Shown one piece after another: positions 1-11,084 of a stretch of DNA of 64,000 bases. This DNA is from Druceiella hillmani (Eukaryota > Arthropoda > Insecta > Lepidoptera > Hepialidae). The DNA lies in assembly GCA_039881145.1 (NCBI GenBank), contig JAYKKI010000064.1:5017001-5081000 (forward strand), in the 5' to 3' direction. The translations under genes were made by a program, and so were the position numbers. The notes under the pieces are model-generated. The model ran no database searches. It saw only the letters and a program-made list of their open reading frames with translations, and was not told the DNA's origin. Numbering within the stretch: position 1 is the first letter of the stretch; each line of letters starts with the position of its first letter.

Positions 1-262
1 AAAAGATATTAATCTGCACATGTCTCAAGCGGAAACTCTCATAAATATTTCTATGGAAATTTTCGACGGGGCAAATTACTTGAAATAAATTGTTTTTAAT
101 TCTGTATATAGTGGGAATACTGTTTCAAAGGACTAATAATCAAAGCTTCAAGTATTTTTTTCATAATTTTATGTAGTTTATCTTCGCAGATATACTGAAA
201 AATATGCAAAAAAACATGTCTCCCCCTTGATTTCCTTATCAACTTAAAATTATGAAAAAAAA
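1..262. other. AT-rich DNA, nothing identified
   Basis: No gene, repeat family or RNA is seen. The short minus-strand frame here has no recognisable features and partly overlaps the end of element D1. Confidence 0.5.
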
Positions 263-812
263 TTGTGCGCGTCGGCTCCACCGCGCGATTGGAGTTTACT
301 CCTTAAGTACGATTGTCTTGGAATATATAAAATAGGTAATACTATATATAAATATAAATATCATTAAATGGAAGGGGAAAATTCTTTAATAATGAAAATG
401 CTGAGAATATAATTATTTTCAAGTAAAACACAAATGAACAAGATTAAATTTATACAACAAAATTAAAAACTTTTAGTAACGTCAGACTAAAAAGTTAAAA
501 TTGAAAGAGTCTTTTTAATTTTGTAGGATAGAAGACACAAAATATTGACACAAAATGACATTTAATGATTACATCTTGGTATAAGCGAACAATATTAAAC
601 TATGTGTGTCACGCTCCGTCATTGCGATTATGTTAAATAAACATTCATATCTCAATCAAAAGAAGCGCAGAAATGTTGCACGGAGAAGCCACCTAACGGT
701 TACACTTTCTTAACGCTCTGAACTTTGTACGTTTTGAACTTCTAACTTTACTCCTAATAAAACTTCATACCGGGCGCTATATGTGAAAATCGATTGTTTC
801 GGAGTTAACTCC
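263..812 (-). mobile_element. Palindrome-ended element, family D copy 1
   Basis: The element is bounded by two 12-bp palindromes, GGAGTTTACTCC at 291-302 and GGAGTTAACTCC at 801-812. On the element strand the right palindrome is followed by about 28 bp that folds as GCGCG/CGCGC with a 10-base loop, then a T run (A run at 255-262). The left palindrome abuts another T run (A run after 812). The interior matches copies at 14.4 kb and 24.2 kb, including the motif around ATATATAGCGCC next to the left end. No reading frame is present, so it is non-autonomous. The layout (terminal palindrome, 3' hairpin, T-run target) fits Helentron/HINE elements; a MITE is the alternative. Confidence 0.75.
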
Positions 813-1398
813 AAAAATGGTGTTTTTAGAAGCCTATGTAATTATAAATTATAGTGAGTATTATAGATTTTTATCATTTTTAAAATACGTATCATGTTTT
901 TACGTCTGTTAAGGATGTATTATGTTACTTATGTTGTGAATGTACGGAACGCTTGTAGTACGAGTTCTACTCGTGTATGATAGGTTTTTTTTTATATACC
1001 TTATATATTATTATTATTTAACATTTCTTACATTCTTTCAAACAACTGATTTTTAAAAACTTAATGTCATGGTTGATTAGAAGAGATTGCTCACGTGGCA
1101 ATAGGTAGCCTTATGTATTTATACTTTGAAGACAAATAAATAAATATGTAGACTACAATTGCTCATTGTCCTAAATAATAATTAACATTACAGTTGGACA
1201 TGTGACACTTTTGAAAAGTTATGCGTCCCAGCTGCAATAAGATTGCGCATTGCGATTGCTTTATGCAAAAAAAATATAAAGATGATACATGTTATATATT
1301 ATAAACAAAATAGTTATATATATTATAAACAAAATAGTAAACTTGTCAAGTTTTAATAGTAAGCAAGTGATAATTTTTCTTTTGAAATAATTTGAACA
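813..1398. other. AT-rich DNA, nothing identified
   Basis: No gene or clear repeat family is seen. A short direct duplication around AGTTATATATATTATAAAC lies near 1290-1340. Confidence 0.45.
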
Positions 1399-1719
1399 AT
1401 GTTATATATTTCTGCACGTAACTTTGAAGGAATTATAATAGAACTTGGCAACGACTTAGAGTCAGCCAAGCCGACAAACCTACTTTTTTGTGCCGAACTT
1501 GGCCTCTTTTTCCACATTTATGTTTTTGGTGCGATATCGTTACTCTATGCATTCTATTTACAGTACAAATTCGTTTTAATTAACATTTACGTTCGATTAC
1601 CTCTTTTGATAAAAAACATTCTAAATATAATAAAAAGGCAAAGTTATAATTATATGAAAATAACCGCACCAATAATTTTGTCTTCAATTTTGACTATTCT
1701 CTACGAACATTATTTCTGA
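1399..1719 (+). CDS. Unrecognised 106-residue reading frame, probably chance
   Basis: An open frame of 106 codons rich in Leu, Ile, Phe and Tyr, with two hydrophobic stretches near residues 30-55 and 85-102. I recognise no domain, and it has no signal-peptide-like N terminus. By hand estimate, at this base composition one or two frames of this length are expected by chance in 64 kb, so length alone is not evidence. No promoter or splice context was found. Confidence 0.12.
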   Translation: MLYISARNFEGIIIELGNDLESAKPTNLLFCAELGLFFHIYVFGAISLLYAFYLQYKFVLINIYVRLPLLIKNILNIIKRQSYNYMKITAPIILSSILTILYEHYF

Positions 1720-1961
1720 TTGTTCCTAAATAACAAGCCTCGAAGAAAAAACTGGAAGTGGTCTAGACTTTTAAACATTTAATCAGTGAATTAGTTAATG
1801 TTAAAGTAATAATATTCAGTCGTCAATATCTGGGGCACTATTTGAATTTGTTTTATAATATTTGGTATTCTGGGTAATAACTCTTAATAGATAAACATTA
1901 CAAGCGTACAGGCGAAACAGATTTTGAATTATAGTAGGATCGAACGTAGCTTGAAATATGT
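1720..1961. other. AT-rich spacer
   Basis: Nothing identified between the open frame and the 96-bp array. Confidence 0.4.
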
Positions 1962-2447
1962 TGTGTAATATAACACACGGTCAGTGCATTGCCTTTTTTT
2001 TCCGAATTTGGCTGACACTCTGCTGTGTGTCTAGATTATTATTTTACATAAAATTTATAATATATAACACATACGGTCAGTAAATTGCCTTTTTTTTCCG
2101 AATTTGGCTGACACACTGCTGTGTGTCTAGATTATTATTTTACGTAAAATTTATAATATATAACACATACGGTCAGTACATTGCCTTGTTTTTCTGAATT
2201 TGGCTGACACACTGCTGTGTGTCTAGATTATTATTTTACTTAAACTTATAATATATAACACATACGGTCAGTAAATTGCCTTTTTTTCCCGAATTTGGCT
2301 GACACACTGCTGTGTGTCTAGATTATTATTTTACATACAATTTATAATATATAACACATACGGTCAGTACATTGCCTTGTTTTTCTGAATTTGGCTGACA
2401 CACTGCTGTGTGTCTATTTAACATAAAATTTATAATATAATTAAATC
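1962..2447. repeat. Tandem array, five units of about 96 bp
   Basis: GGTCAGT recurs at 1979, 2075, 2171, 2266 and 2362, a spacing of 95-96 bp. Each unit carries a T-rich stretch and a short hairpin, GACACAC-TGCT-GTGTGTC (first unit slightly diverged), followed by TAGATTATTATTTTAC. The units differ by only a few bases, so amplification is recent. Function unknown; similar minisatellites are common inside non-autonomous elements. Confidence 0.9.
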
Positions 2448-3765
2448 AATATATAATATCAAAAATATCCCCTGCCGCATGTCTGCTAAATGTACATAAT
2501 TTTCTCAGCAATTACTGAATGGATATTGTTCTGATTTTATTTAATGGATAAATTCATCCATGTGCTTAACATATAATTTATGAATATTTTGTGAAACTTA
2601 TCTGCTGAGGCATGCATTGCTTAAATTCTTGGCATGCATTGCTTAAATTCTAAAACGATGAATTGACAATGTTGCTTCTCCCAATAAAGTTCCATGACAA
2701 AGTCTGCAATAGCATATTTGGAAATACTACATCAACTCTCAATGCATACATTCATATGCTTTTTTTAACCCGTAGAGGGCCTAGGCTAAAATTAGCCAAT
2801 AGACGCAGAAGGCCAAAATCTAGATTTTGTATATATTTCATCTGTATAAATTTGTACGCTTGGGACGTCTAATTGTTAATATCATATCTGTGTAATATTA
2901 AGGTTAATTAAGTTTTCTATTTCTTGTACTTGTCTAGAATTGTATTTGTCTAGAATTTATGAATCATGAAATTTGAGGATGTTTTTAAAAGGTATGCAGC
3001 ACACTTCATAACACTTCACTATCTCGGCTAAAAACCTCTCTTACTTCCTTCCAAAATGCACACTATTTCTCGGGACACAGTGGTCCATCTAGGTAGAACA
3101 CATGCTGTGTATCTTGGGAAAGTGGATGTAGTAATTGTCATGTTATATTTAATTCAATTTATCGTAACGCCACTCCAACAACTAAAAACAAAAGCAATTT
3201 GATATTTATCTGATAAACATAAACTATTTATATAATATTACTATTTCGCTATCTATATGCAGGACTTTATTCTGTCAGTTTTGAAATATATTTTTATTTT
3301 TTTTTTAAATTAAAACGAAATAGCAGCGATAAAATCTTATAGAGGACAATATCATTGCCGGACGTTGCTCCAGGGGTTACAGTGTAAAAGCTATCAACTT
3401 TGACCGGAGTAAAATACAAATATTTTCATCGTGAGCAAGGTTATAGTTACAGAAGTATGTCGGAAATTTAAATAAATTTGTTTTTCACATAAGCAGAATA
3501 AAAAACTACAGAAAAACTGCTTTTGAAAAAAGTATTTTTGTAACATATTTTTGAAGTTTCAGTTAAAATTTGAAGTGAATCGAAAGAAAACTTTCTAGTT
3601 ATGCCGGAAGCAAACGGTTATTTTCAGAAAAATGGCTTCAAAATTTTGCACCACGTTACTGGCGCAAAATCACACTAGCTATAAATTAGCTATAAGCTAT
3701 TTTTAAGTATTGGGCTTATGCAATTTTATTTTTGAGTATGGTGTTATATTTTCTTGAAAATTTCA
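2448..3765. other. AT-rich DNA with one small duplication
   Basis: The motif GGCATGCATTGCTTAAATTC is duplicated in tandem near 2609-2650. Nothing else could be identified; the 69-codon frame at 2663-2872 has no features. Confidence 0.45.
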
Positions 3766-3813
3766 TTTTTATATATATATATACATATATATACATATAC
3801 ATATATATATATA
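3766..3813. repeat. TA/CATA microsatellite
   Basis: Imperfect (TA)n with CA interruptions. A 94-codon frame reading through it (start 3732) gives a run of Tyr-Ile and is not a gene. Confidence 0.85.
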
Positions 3814-4640
3814 GCGTACTTATTAAAGCACTATGTATTTATATATTTATGTTGACAAGCAAACAGTTATTTGGGATTGTGCCAAATTTGATAATGAATG
3901 CTGATCGTAATTTCTATGCAATACGTAAACTTTTGCATAAAGGTCATCATGTAGGTAGTACTGTATGCTGGGATTTGTATATAGCGCATGTAGCATGTCC
4001 ACCTGCTATCAGTTGACGAATATGCAATTTGAGTATCGATATTAGCTTAGTCGGGACCAGTAGAATATATAAGGAGAATGTTTAAAAAAGTTATTTAGAT
4101 ACGAAGCTAGAACGTGATATTATTTTGAACTGATGATGAAATGTTTTGCATTTATTGTGAAGAGCAAAATTTAAGCATTGTGGATTTCTTAAGCGTATAA
4201 CGGTTGTTGTGTAAATTTACTTTAATTGGATGATATTATGAACTGTTCTATATAAATTGGATGAATAAACTGTGGATGGTAAATAACCTCATTGATGGCA
4301 TATTGTTACAAGAAAGTTAATAAAATATTTTTAAAATGCCTTTGACCGAAACAAACCAAAAATCAATTACTTACATGTTTGCATCTTCTGTACACTCTCA
4401 GCATGCATCCTCTATACACTTGTTGATTTTTCAGCATTTATACTTGTCTCATTCATAACGGGACTTATTCATGAAATGGTCCCTTGTACTGAAGCGATTG
4501 AAGTAAACTATGCACTGTATCAGGGACTCCCTTCGAATGAATGAATAATAACTAAATATGAAACTGAGTAATAAAAGAATTATTTCGATGACTGAATTTA
4601 TTCGTAGCTACAATTCATCTTTTGTTGTGGCCAGATCTGA
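3814..4640. other. AT-rich DNA, nothing identified
   Basis: No gene, RNA or repeat family recognised. Confidence 0.4.
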
Positions 4641-4925
4641 AACTAAAATTTCAGGTACATTTTGTGTGACTTGTGTCATTCACAATTAAATGAGTTTCGT
4701 TGTATTACAACATCTTCAGGTGGGCTATTAGCAAAGATCCTAAGCAAGCAAAAAAAGATTATAAGCAATCTTTGCTAATAGCCCACCTGAAGATGTAATA
4801 CAACGAAACCTAGGTCGTGGTAAAGAACTTAAAGAAAGTAGAAATAATGCTAAATCATGTAGTTTCATTTAATTGTGATTAATAAATTTCTACAAAATTA
4901 ACGCCAAATATATTCAATATTTGAA
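4641..4925. mobile_element. Foldback element F copy 1
   Basis: Two arms pair as a hairpin, 4694-4738 with 4768-4809, nearly perfect over about 42 bp with a loop of about 30 bases. The right arm continues outward (CCTAGGTCGTGGTAAAGAAC ... AACGCCAAATATATTCAA) and recurs at 29.5, 51.3 and 60.9 kb, so this is a dispersed foldback or long-TIR element. The left arm of this copy has lost the segment between the CACAATTAAATGA motif and GTTTCGTTG. No coding capacity. Confidence 0.75.
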
Positions 4926-5437
4926 TTGTGTCATTTTAAGACACAATATTTTTTATTACAGAGCAGGACCAATGACTTCTAAGTATGACCATTTACCATA
5001 TTATGTGCTGTTATATTTCTATTATATTATATTGGTACTGCTGTTAACTAAAGATTGCCTAACAATAAATCCGACCGCCTAATAACTATTTAATGCTTGA
5101 AATTTCTATTGAATCCGAACGTGTTAATTGTTTTCTTGTGTCCTTTGACTGCACTGAAAGGTTATTGTATAAGAGCTGATAATGAGAAATTTTTATGCCC
5201 ATCACAATTAACCAAAATTTAGACTTTCAACGTTACAAGTGGTGTTGCAGCTATGTCTGAATATCCAAACATCCTGTAAACGGTCATTTCCAGTAGATCA
5301 ACACTTAGCTGCTACTGCATGCTGACATCACATTGATAATATTGCACATAGCATCTTGGTATTAGTTCAAGTGGCTGTGTGATGTGTGGTATCAAATATA
5401 ATATGCTACAACTTCATTGAGTTTTGCATTTATAAAA
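4926..5437. other. AT-rich DNA, nothing identified
   Basis: No gene or repeat family recognised. Confidence 0.4.
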
Positions 5438-5957
5438 GGTATCTCAACGCAGAATTCAAACTTTAAATAATAATAAAAAAAACAATTATTATATTTTAAT
5501 TACAGTAATCTAAAGTACATTTTTGCACATTTTTTGTACGGAATATTACACCATCAAGATGTCTCCCATAACGATGAACGCACTCCTCAAAGTGTAAGCG
5601 CAAATTTGCAGTGACATTCTGCAGAAAGTCAACTGAGATGGCTCTCACTTCTTCCGTTATTTTAGCCTTCAGTTGCTCCAAACTCATACGAGAGGTATCA
5701 AAAATTCTTGCTTTGAAATAAGCCCATAGAAAAAAGTCAGCCGGGGTTAAGTTGGGTGATATGGGTGGCCAAATTAGGTCTCCAAATCGGCTTATGACTT
5801 TTTCCAGAAATATCACTCTAATTGTGTCCATGAGACCCTAGCTGTGTGGGCGGTGGCCCCGTCTTGCTGAAACCACACATCTGACTAAAACCACAAATCT
5901 TGCTGAAACCACACATAGTTTTTTAGAGTTCAAAGTTTGAATTCGGCGCTGAGACAC
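5438..5957 (-). mobile_element. Internally deleted Tc1/mariner element with both TIRs
   Basis: Imperfect terminal inverted repeats of about 28 bp flank the element. The left end (5438-5466) reads TCTCAACGCAGAATTCAAAC. The right end (5926-5957), read on the minus strand, gives TCTCAGCGCCGAATTCAAAC. Between them lies only the C-terminal part of a transposase frame, so most of the N-terminal half has been lost. The segment around 5866-5920 carries a small repeated block (TTGCTGAAACCACACAT twice). Confidence 0.75.
5496..5905 (-). pseudogene. Tc1/mariner-superfamily transposase, C-terminal fragment, frameshifted
   Basis: On the minus strand the segment at about 5837-5875 encodes the motif WFQQDGATAHTA, which carries the second catalytic aspartate of the DDE/D transposase core. 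One frame over, 5831-5496 encodes ISRFGD, then WPPISPNLTPADFFLW with the third-acid region, and the usual C-terminal tail. The two pieces are in different frames, so at least one frameshift separates them; the DNA-binding N-terminal domain is absent. The enzyme family cuts and pastes its own element at TA dinucleotides. Both ends of the element survive, so it could only have moved with help from another copy. It is not functional as read. Confidence 0.8.
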
Positions 5958-7037
5958 AAATTGCTAATTTTGAGGTTATAGACTAATTTAATTACAGAAA
6001 GAAAATAATGCAGTTAGTTATTTGACTGAACGAGGTATGCTATAATTTTTTTAAAGGAAGTTATTGTTATTTTTAATGATGAAAACAGTCATATGGAATT
6101 CATGTTTGCTAAAATAGAAATATACATCACAAATGCTCAATGAATTTCTTATTCGTATCAATACGAGCAAACTATGTGCGTCGCAGAACATGGCGAATAT
6201 TCAATTTGCACCTTGCTTAAAAAAGTTGTACTTGAAAAGTTGTTATGTAAAATGTAAAATTAACAAGAGGGGAGGATTTAGTTGGCTGTAAAGCTATAAT
6301 GTATTATTCAATCTTATATGATTTAATAAGTGGGTGACGCAAACTGTTTGGACGGGCGGTGAATTTTTACATTACAAAAATTGCGCATTATATGGAGAAT
6401 GTTGCAAAACTAGTCTTGAGAGTTTTTGAATTTTAACCTTGCGAAATATAATGAAAACGAGTTAATATGAACCTGACCCGTCTTTTGGATACATTGCCAA
6501 AAGTGGGCGCTGGGAGGATTTCCGAATCTCATATACAGTGGCTTATAGCATAATAGAATTTTGTAGTATTATTAGATAGTGGCTATCATTAGTTTTACAT
6601 TTGGTTTAAAAATAATAATTTTCTGTCCTATGGTAGATTAAAAATGGCATAAAAAAGCTATTAATTCGAAGTTATTTATGGCTGTCAGAAATTATTAAAA
6701 ATTATTCTCCATAGAACATTATTTTTTAAGACGACCGCAACAAATGAAATGAAATGACATATTTATTAATTTGTATTGTTGGGCACGTTGCGTAGTGTAG
6801 TTTCGTTAGTAATTTTCTATAATTATGTGCGTTTTATGCAAATTGATAACGATTTGATTTGTTATTTTTGCACACGTTGTATTTTTGACAAATTGTATTT
6901 TGTACACGTGCAAATTTCTATGTCAATAATAGTTTTCGGAGACAAAGGCAAACGTGATGTATATAGAAGAGTGCGCAGGCAGTAAAGTCATTGGTAAACA
7001 AATCGTACAAGTGATAACGCGCTCGGTGCATACTGTT
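5958..7037. other. AT-rich DNA, nothing firmly identified
   Basis: No repeat family seen. A 69-codon frame at 6776-6985 has no recognisable features. The stretch ends at the candidate promoter described next. Confidence 0.4.
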
Positions 7038-7072
7038 TTTATATTAAACTTGTTAGTGACTGTTGCTTCAGT
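7038..7072 (+). promoter_or_regulatory. Candidate TATA box and initiator
   Basis: A TATA-like TATATTAA at 7040-7047 precedes the arthropod initiator TCAGT at 7068-7072 with about 28-30 bp between the TATA start and +1, the spacing expected for an RNA polymerase II core promoter. TATA-like words are common in such AT-rich DNA, so the support comes from the spacing and the gene model downstream. Confidence 0.3.
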
Positions 7073-7454
7073 ATTGGATCAAAATTTTTAATGACAATTT
7101 TTAACCCATCGATTTATCATTCCAATATGTTTAAGTGATCATCTCTAACCCGGGTAAGCAGTGATGACTTAATAACATTCTTCTCTATTCTGGTATGTCT
7201 TTTGTATCAATCATTCTCATAAATATTTCTATTTTTAGTGTTTGTACCAAAATATAAAACAAGAAACTAATTTTGTGAAGATTATGTTTATTTATTTAAT
7301 TTTATATGCAACACTTGTACAAATGACAAACTTATTGCTACAAGCGCAATCACTTCCATTCAACCACAACCAAAGAATGCAATCAATTTGTTCCGAGTTG
7401 AACTGCAAAAGATTGTATTGTTGTAATTTTGAAAACGGAAAATGGTGCATGTGA
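7069..7454 (+). CDS. Candidate small secreted cysteine-rich peptide gene (CDS 7284-7454)
   Basis: Span covers a proposed 5' exon (7069-7153), an 85-bp intron (7154-7238, donor GTAAGC, acceptor ATTTTTAG) and a coding exon. The proposed start is the ATG at 7284; the frame also has an upstream ATG at 7242, but only the 7284 start places a hydrophobic stretch (FIYLILYATLVQ) at the N terminus as in a signal peptide. Residues about 24-56 would be the mature peptide, with five cysteines spaced C-x4-C-x4-CC-x7-C, ending WCM and TGA. A possible AATAAA polyadenylation signal is at 7825. I do not recognise the family. An odd cysteine count would leave one free or paired between chains. Signal peptide and spacing are seen in the sequence; secretion and expression are inferred. 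A chance frame remains quite possible. Confidence 0.3.
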
Positions 7455-7940
7455 AGTCAGGAGAGGTATAAGTTTTTGAGATGGTTTTTGAAGGCTATAT
7501 AGGCGGTGAATTTCTGATGTTGGTGTCCAGTGGTTTGCATAATTTGGCCGCGTCAACAGTGAAGGAATATTTATGAAAATAAGAACAATGTTTAGGGATA
7601 CATAGGTTTTCATAATGTAGACCTAGGTCAAGCGGAGATAAGTCCGTGAATCTATCACTGAGGTAAGGTCTGTGTGGATTTTTTTAAATATTATAAAGCA
7701 AACAAAGAATGTGAAGATTATGACGGTCGTGAATTATTAGACTCAGAAAGGTCAAATATCAATAAGGAGGCCAAATATCAATATTTAAATTTTGAAGTCT
7801 TTCTAGTTTGTTAAGTAATTACTTAATAAACTGGATAGCACACATCTCCATAGTCGAGTAAAGTTAATATAAAAAAAGTAGATAGACATGCTTCGACACA
7901 AACCAAAATGAAAAAGATATTAAAAATTGTCTATTTGTTG
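7455..7940. other. AT-rich DNA, possible 3' UTR
   Basis: No independent gene. It would hold the 3' UTR of the candidate peptide gene if that is real (AATAAA at 7825). The minus-strand frame at 7383-7613 overlaps that gene and shows no features. Confidence 0.35.
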
Positions 7941-8217
7941 TGTATAGGTTTTTGCACAGAAGGACTTTTTATATAAATTTATTTTTTTATTATACATATA
8001 GGTTTTTGCACAGAAGGACTTTTTATATAAATTTATTTTTTTATTATACATATAGGTTTTTGCACAGAAGGACTTTTTCTATAAATTTATTTTTTTATTA
8101 TACATATAGGTTTTTGCACAGAAGGACTTTTATATAAATTTATTTTTTTATTATACATATAGGTTTTTGCACAGAAGGACTTTTATATAAATTTATTTTT
8201 TTATTATACATGTGTTA
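7941..8217. repeat. Tandem array, five units of 53-54 bp
   Basis: AGGTTTTTGCACAGAAGGAC recurs at 7946, 8000, 8054, 8108 and 8161. Units are almost identical. Because 54 is a multiple of three, a repetitive 65-codon frame is open through it; this is an artefact. Confidence 0.92.
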
Positions 8218-8455
8218 TTAAACAAAATAAAACGATTATATTCAATAAAATTTTCAATATTTTAATTCATGATAATTTAATATTTTATACATGTAACATT
8301 TTACGGCCATGTGGCATTTTTTTTTCCTTCTTGGGGTTATAAAATGGAAGTTAATAATGCTAGGAATTTAATTCAGGTAAATCAATTGAATCAATTCGTA
8401 AAACCAATGATACGGAACATTTGTGAGACGAGTTCGGTTCGCATTTGATCAATTG

Positions 8456-8745
8456 CTTTATCCTGGCAAATTTAGACTACGTTTACATAGAATTCCTTAA
8501 AATAGTGATATGAAAAGGAAATTTTAATAATAGTGATATTAAAAGCAAATTTTAGGCTGTTGCTTTATCCTGGCAAATTTAGACTACGTTTACATAGAAT
8601 TCCTTAAAATAGTGATATGAAAAGGAAATTTTAATAATAGTGATATTAAAAGTAAATTTTAGGCTGTTGTTTTATCCTGGCAAATTTAGACTACGTTTAC
8701 ATAGAATTCCTTAAAATAGTGATATGAAAAGGGTTCAGCCTAAAA
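8456..8745. repeat. Tandem array, about 2.7 units of 107 bp
   Basis: TCCTGGCAAATTTAGACTAC begins at 8461, 8568 and 8675. Within each unit a shorter sub-repeat AATAGTGATAT occurs twice. The last unit is truncated at about 8732. Confidence 0.9.
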
Positions 8746-10059
8746 TTTGCTATAAGTTTTAGTTTTTTTTTAATTTTTGGTATTTTGTCAGAGGTTTGGT
8801 CAAAAAAAATTATGGTTATAATAAGAAAATGCTATTTTTAAGAACTATTTTTTTCTGAAGTTGACTTTTTAATTCTTATAACTTTTAAGTAACGGTTTTG
8901 AAAGCTGAAAATACTTTCTTTTTTCATAGATATTTTCAAAAATGCTCTTTTGCTTATTTTTAACATAACTGTCCCAATAGTTAGTATATATTAATTTTTT
9001 GATGAAAATACGTCACATAAAATTCATTAATAATACTCATTTGGTTTCCATATTATAAATTATCAATATTTATAAATTTTTATAATGTATATCCTCAAAA
9101 ATCACCCCCAATCACAACTTTAAGATTTTAATATTGTCAGTTTATTCATTTCGTTGATATTTTAAGAAACTACTAAAATACAACTCCAGACAAGATTTTC
9201 TTTCCCCGAATTATATAAGCCTTCCAAGAGAAGTTCAACTATATTGAGGTTTCTAGCCAGTAAAAATTTCCTTTTGTGAGTTTTCCTATTTCTTAATTTT
9301 GAAAAAAATCCAAAAAATATTTTATTAGGACTATGAATTCCTCTAAGATTCATTTTGTGCCAACAACATCACAATGCGGAAAAGCGGAAAACTTTCTAGT
9401 GAACTGTTTATTTATGATGAAAAATACAATAATATCAGGAACTCGTATTATAGTTAACTACAATTACTCGTCTGGAAAAATGTTGAGTGCTCACAAAATA
9501 CATTAAACTAGTTCACGAAAATTACTTACAGAAAATATACTAAACCCATAATTTCCTAATACGTATTATTCCGCGAAAATCTTCTTTTCCTAACTATAAA
9601 AACAAAGATATTTATACAGAAGGAGATTGGCGAAGAAATATTTTGGAATTGGCGAAGAAGAAGATAGAGTACCCATATTTTTGTGTCTGATTAAATGATC
9701 ACTGTGGAAATTACGAAACGAATTAAATTATCATCGTTGTTACAGATTGTGGAAAATTTGGAACATATTAAAAGATATATAGAATTGTTAATTGGTCGTC
9801 ATTAGTTTCAACCTGGTCTTTTAAAAGATAACAGTAGAAATATCAGTTTTTCAAAAGTAACGTTATAGATTTTCCCCATTAAAACACGCAAATGTACAGG
9901 CAAACAAACGGAAAGTCGGTTTCTTTACTGGTTTTTATACTTTATATACATTATAATTCTTACTATTTTTTCACGTTTCCTGTTTGGATTCTTAACAACA
10001 AAATAACACGATTATGATCGATTAATTTATTTTCGTATGTCATCCCTTTCTCTAAATTT
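8746..10059. other. AT-rich DNA, nothing identified
   Basis: No gene or repeat family recognised over about 1.3 kb; a 63-codon minus-strand frame at 9162-9353 shows no features. Confidence 0.4.
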
Positions 10060-10170
10060 ACTGTTTCAGCGTTAATGTAAGGGTTAAACGTCTTGCAGTG
10101 CACGCACACCGGGTGCTGCGCGGCATATCGATGCTATAAAATGCAATACGGCGTACGCCGTATTCAGATT
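10060..10170 (+). promoter_or_regulatory. TATA/initiator-like element with 20-bp palindrome
   Basis: TATAAAAT at 10135-10142 lies 31 bp upstream of the A in TCAGATT (10164-10170), a normal TATA-to-initiator spacing. Between them, 10145-10164 is a perfect 20-bp palindrome with half-site AATACGGCGT. The upstream part (GGGTTAAACG ... GCACGCACACCGGG) recurs in diverged form at 12160-12230. This could be a gene or retroelement promoter; no coding region downstream is recognised, so its target is unknown. Confidence 0.35.
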
Positions 10171-10411
10171 ATAGTGAGCGATACAAATACTATTTCGTAG
10201 AAAAAAAAATATATACAGCCTTATGTTGTTATCATGTTACTTTATGGATAACGTCACCGTTACGGAACTATTAGTCTTTAAGCTGACATCTGCCACGTTG
10301 TATGATCGTGAAACCTTTATTTTGACAGCCACGTACTTCAAAATGGCGCCTTATTTCACTTTATGTAAAGGCAGCTAAAACAGTGGGCGTTACGGCTGAC
10401 TTTATAGAATA
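10171..10411. other. Sequence downstream of the promoter-like element
   Basis: Less AT-rich than average, with an AAATGGCG motif at 10342-10349. No coding frame recognised. Confidence 0.35.
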
Positions 10412-11084
10412 TTTAAACATTTCTATCGATAATTCAGTAAACTTAGCCTAACTGGTGTAATGAATTGAGCAAACCGCAAGGTAAAAATAACTAATTTTTA
10501 GTGTAACCTTAAAACAATTATGTTATGTATTAAATTAGATACCAACAAGTGTCATTATATCTCATAAAAATGATTTTGTATTAAACATTTCTATCGATAA
10601 TTCAGTAAACTTAGCCTAACTGGTGTAATGAATTGAGCAAACCGAAAGGTAAAATAACTAATTTTTAGTGTAACCTTAAAACAATTATGTTATGTATTAA
10701 ATTAGATACCAACAAGTGTCATTATATCTCATAAAAATGATTTTGTATTAAACATTTCTATCGATAATTCAGTAAACTTAGCCTAACTGGTGTAATGAAT
10801 TGAGCAAACCGAAAGGTAAAATAACTAATTTTTAGTGTAACCTTAAAACAATTATGTTATGTATTAAATTAGATACCAACAAGTGTCATTATATCTCATA
10901 AAAATGATTTTGTATTAAACATTTCTATCGATAATTCAGTAAACTTAGCCTAACTGGTGTAATGAATTGAGCAAACCGAAAGGTAAAATAACTAATTTTT
11001 AGTGTAACCTTAAAACAATTATGTTATGTATTAAATTAGATATCAACAAGTGTCATTATATCTCATAAAAATGATTTTGTATTT
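10412..11084. repeat. Tandem array, four units of about 167 bp
   Basis: The unit start ACATTTCTATCGATAATTC occurs at 10417, 10585, 10752 and 10919. Units are nearly identical (single-base changes such as ACCGCAAG to ACCGAAAG). Each carries TATCGATA (10424, 10592, 10759, 10926), the core of the DREF/BEAF-type site known from Drosophila. Confidence 0.93.

Noticed and set aside
1978..2420. Regularly spaced repeats resembling a CRISPR array
   Set aside because: Units of 96 bp are repeated as wholes with no unique spacers, and the DNA is eukaryotic. The same applies to all arrays here.
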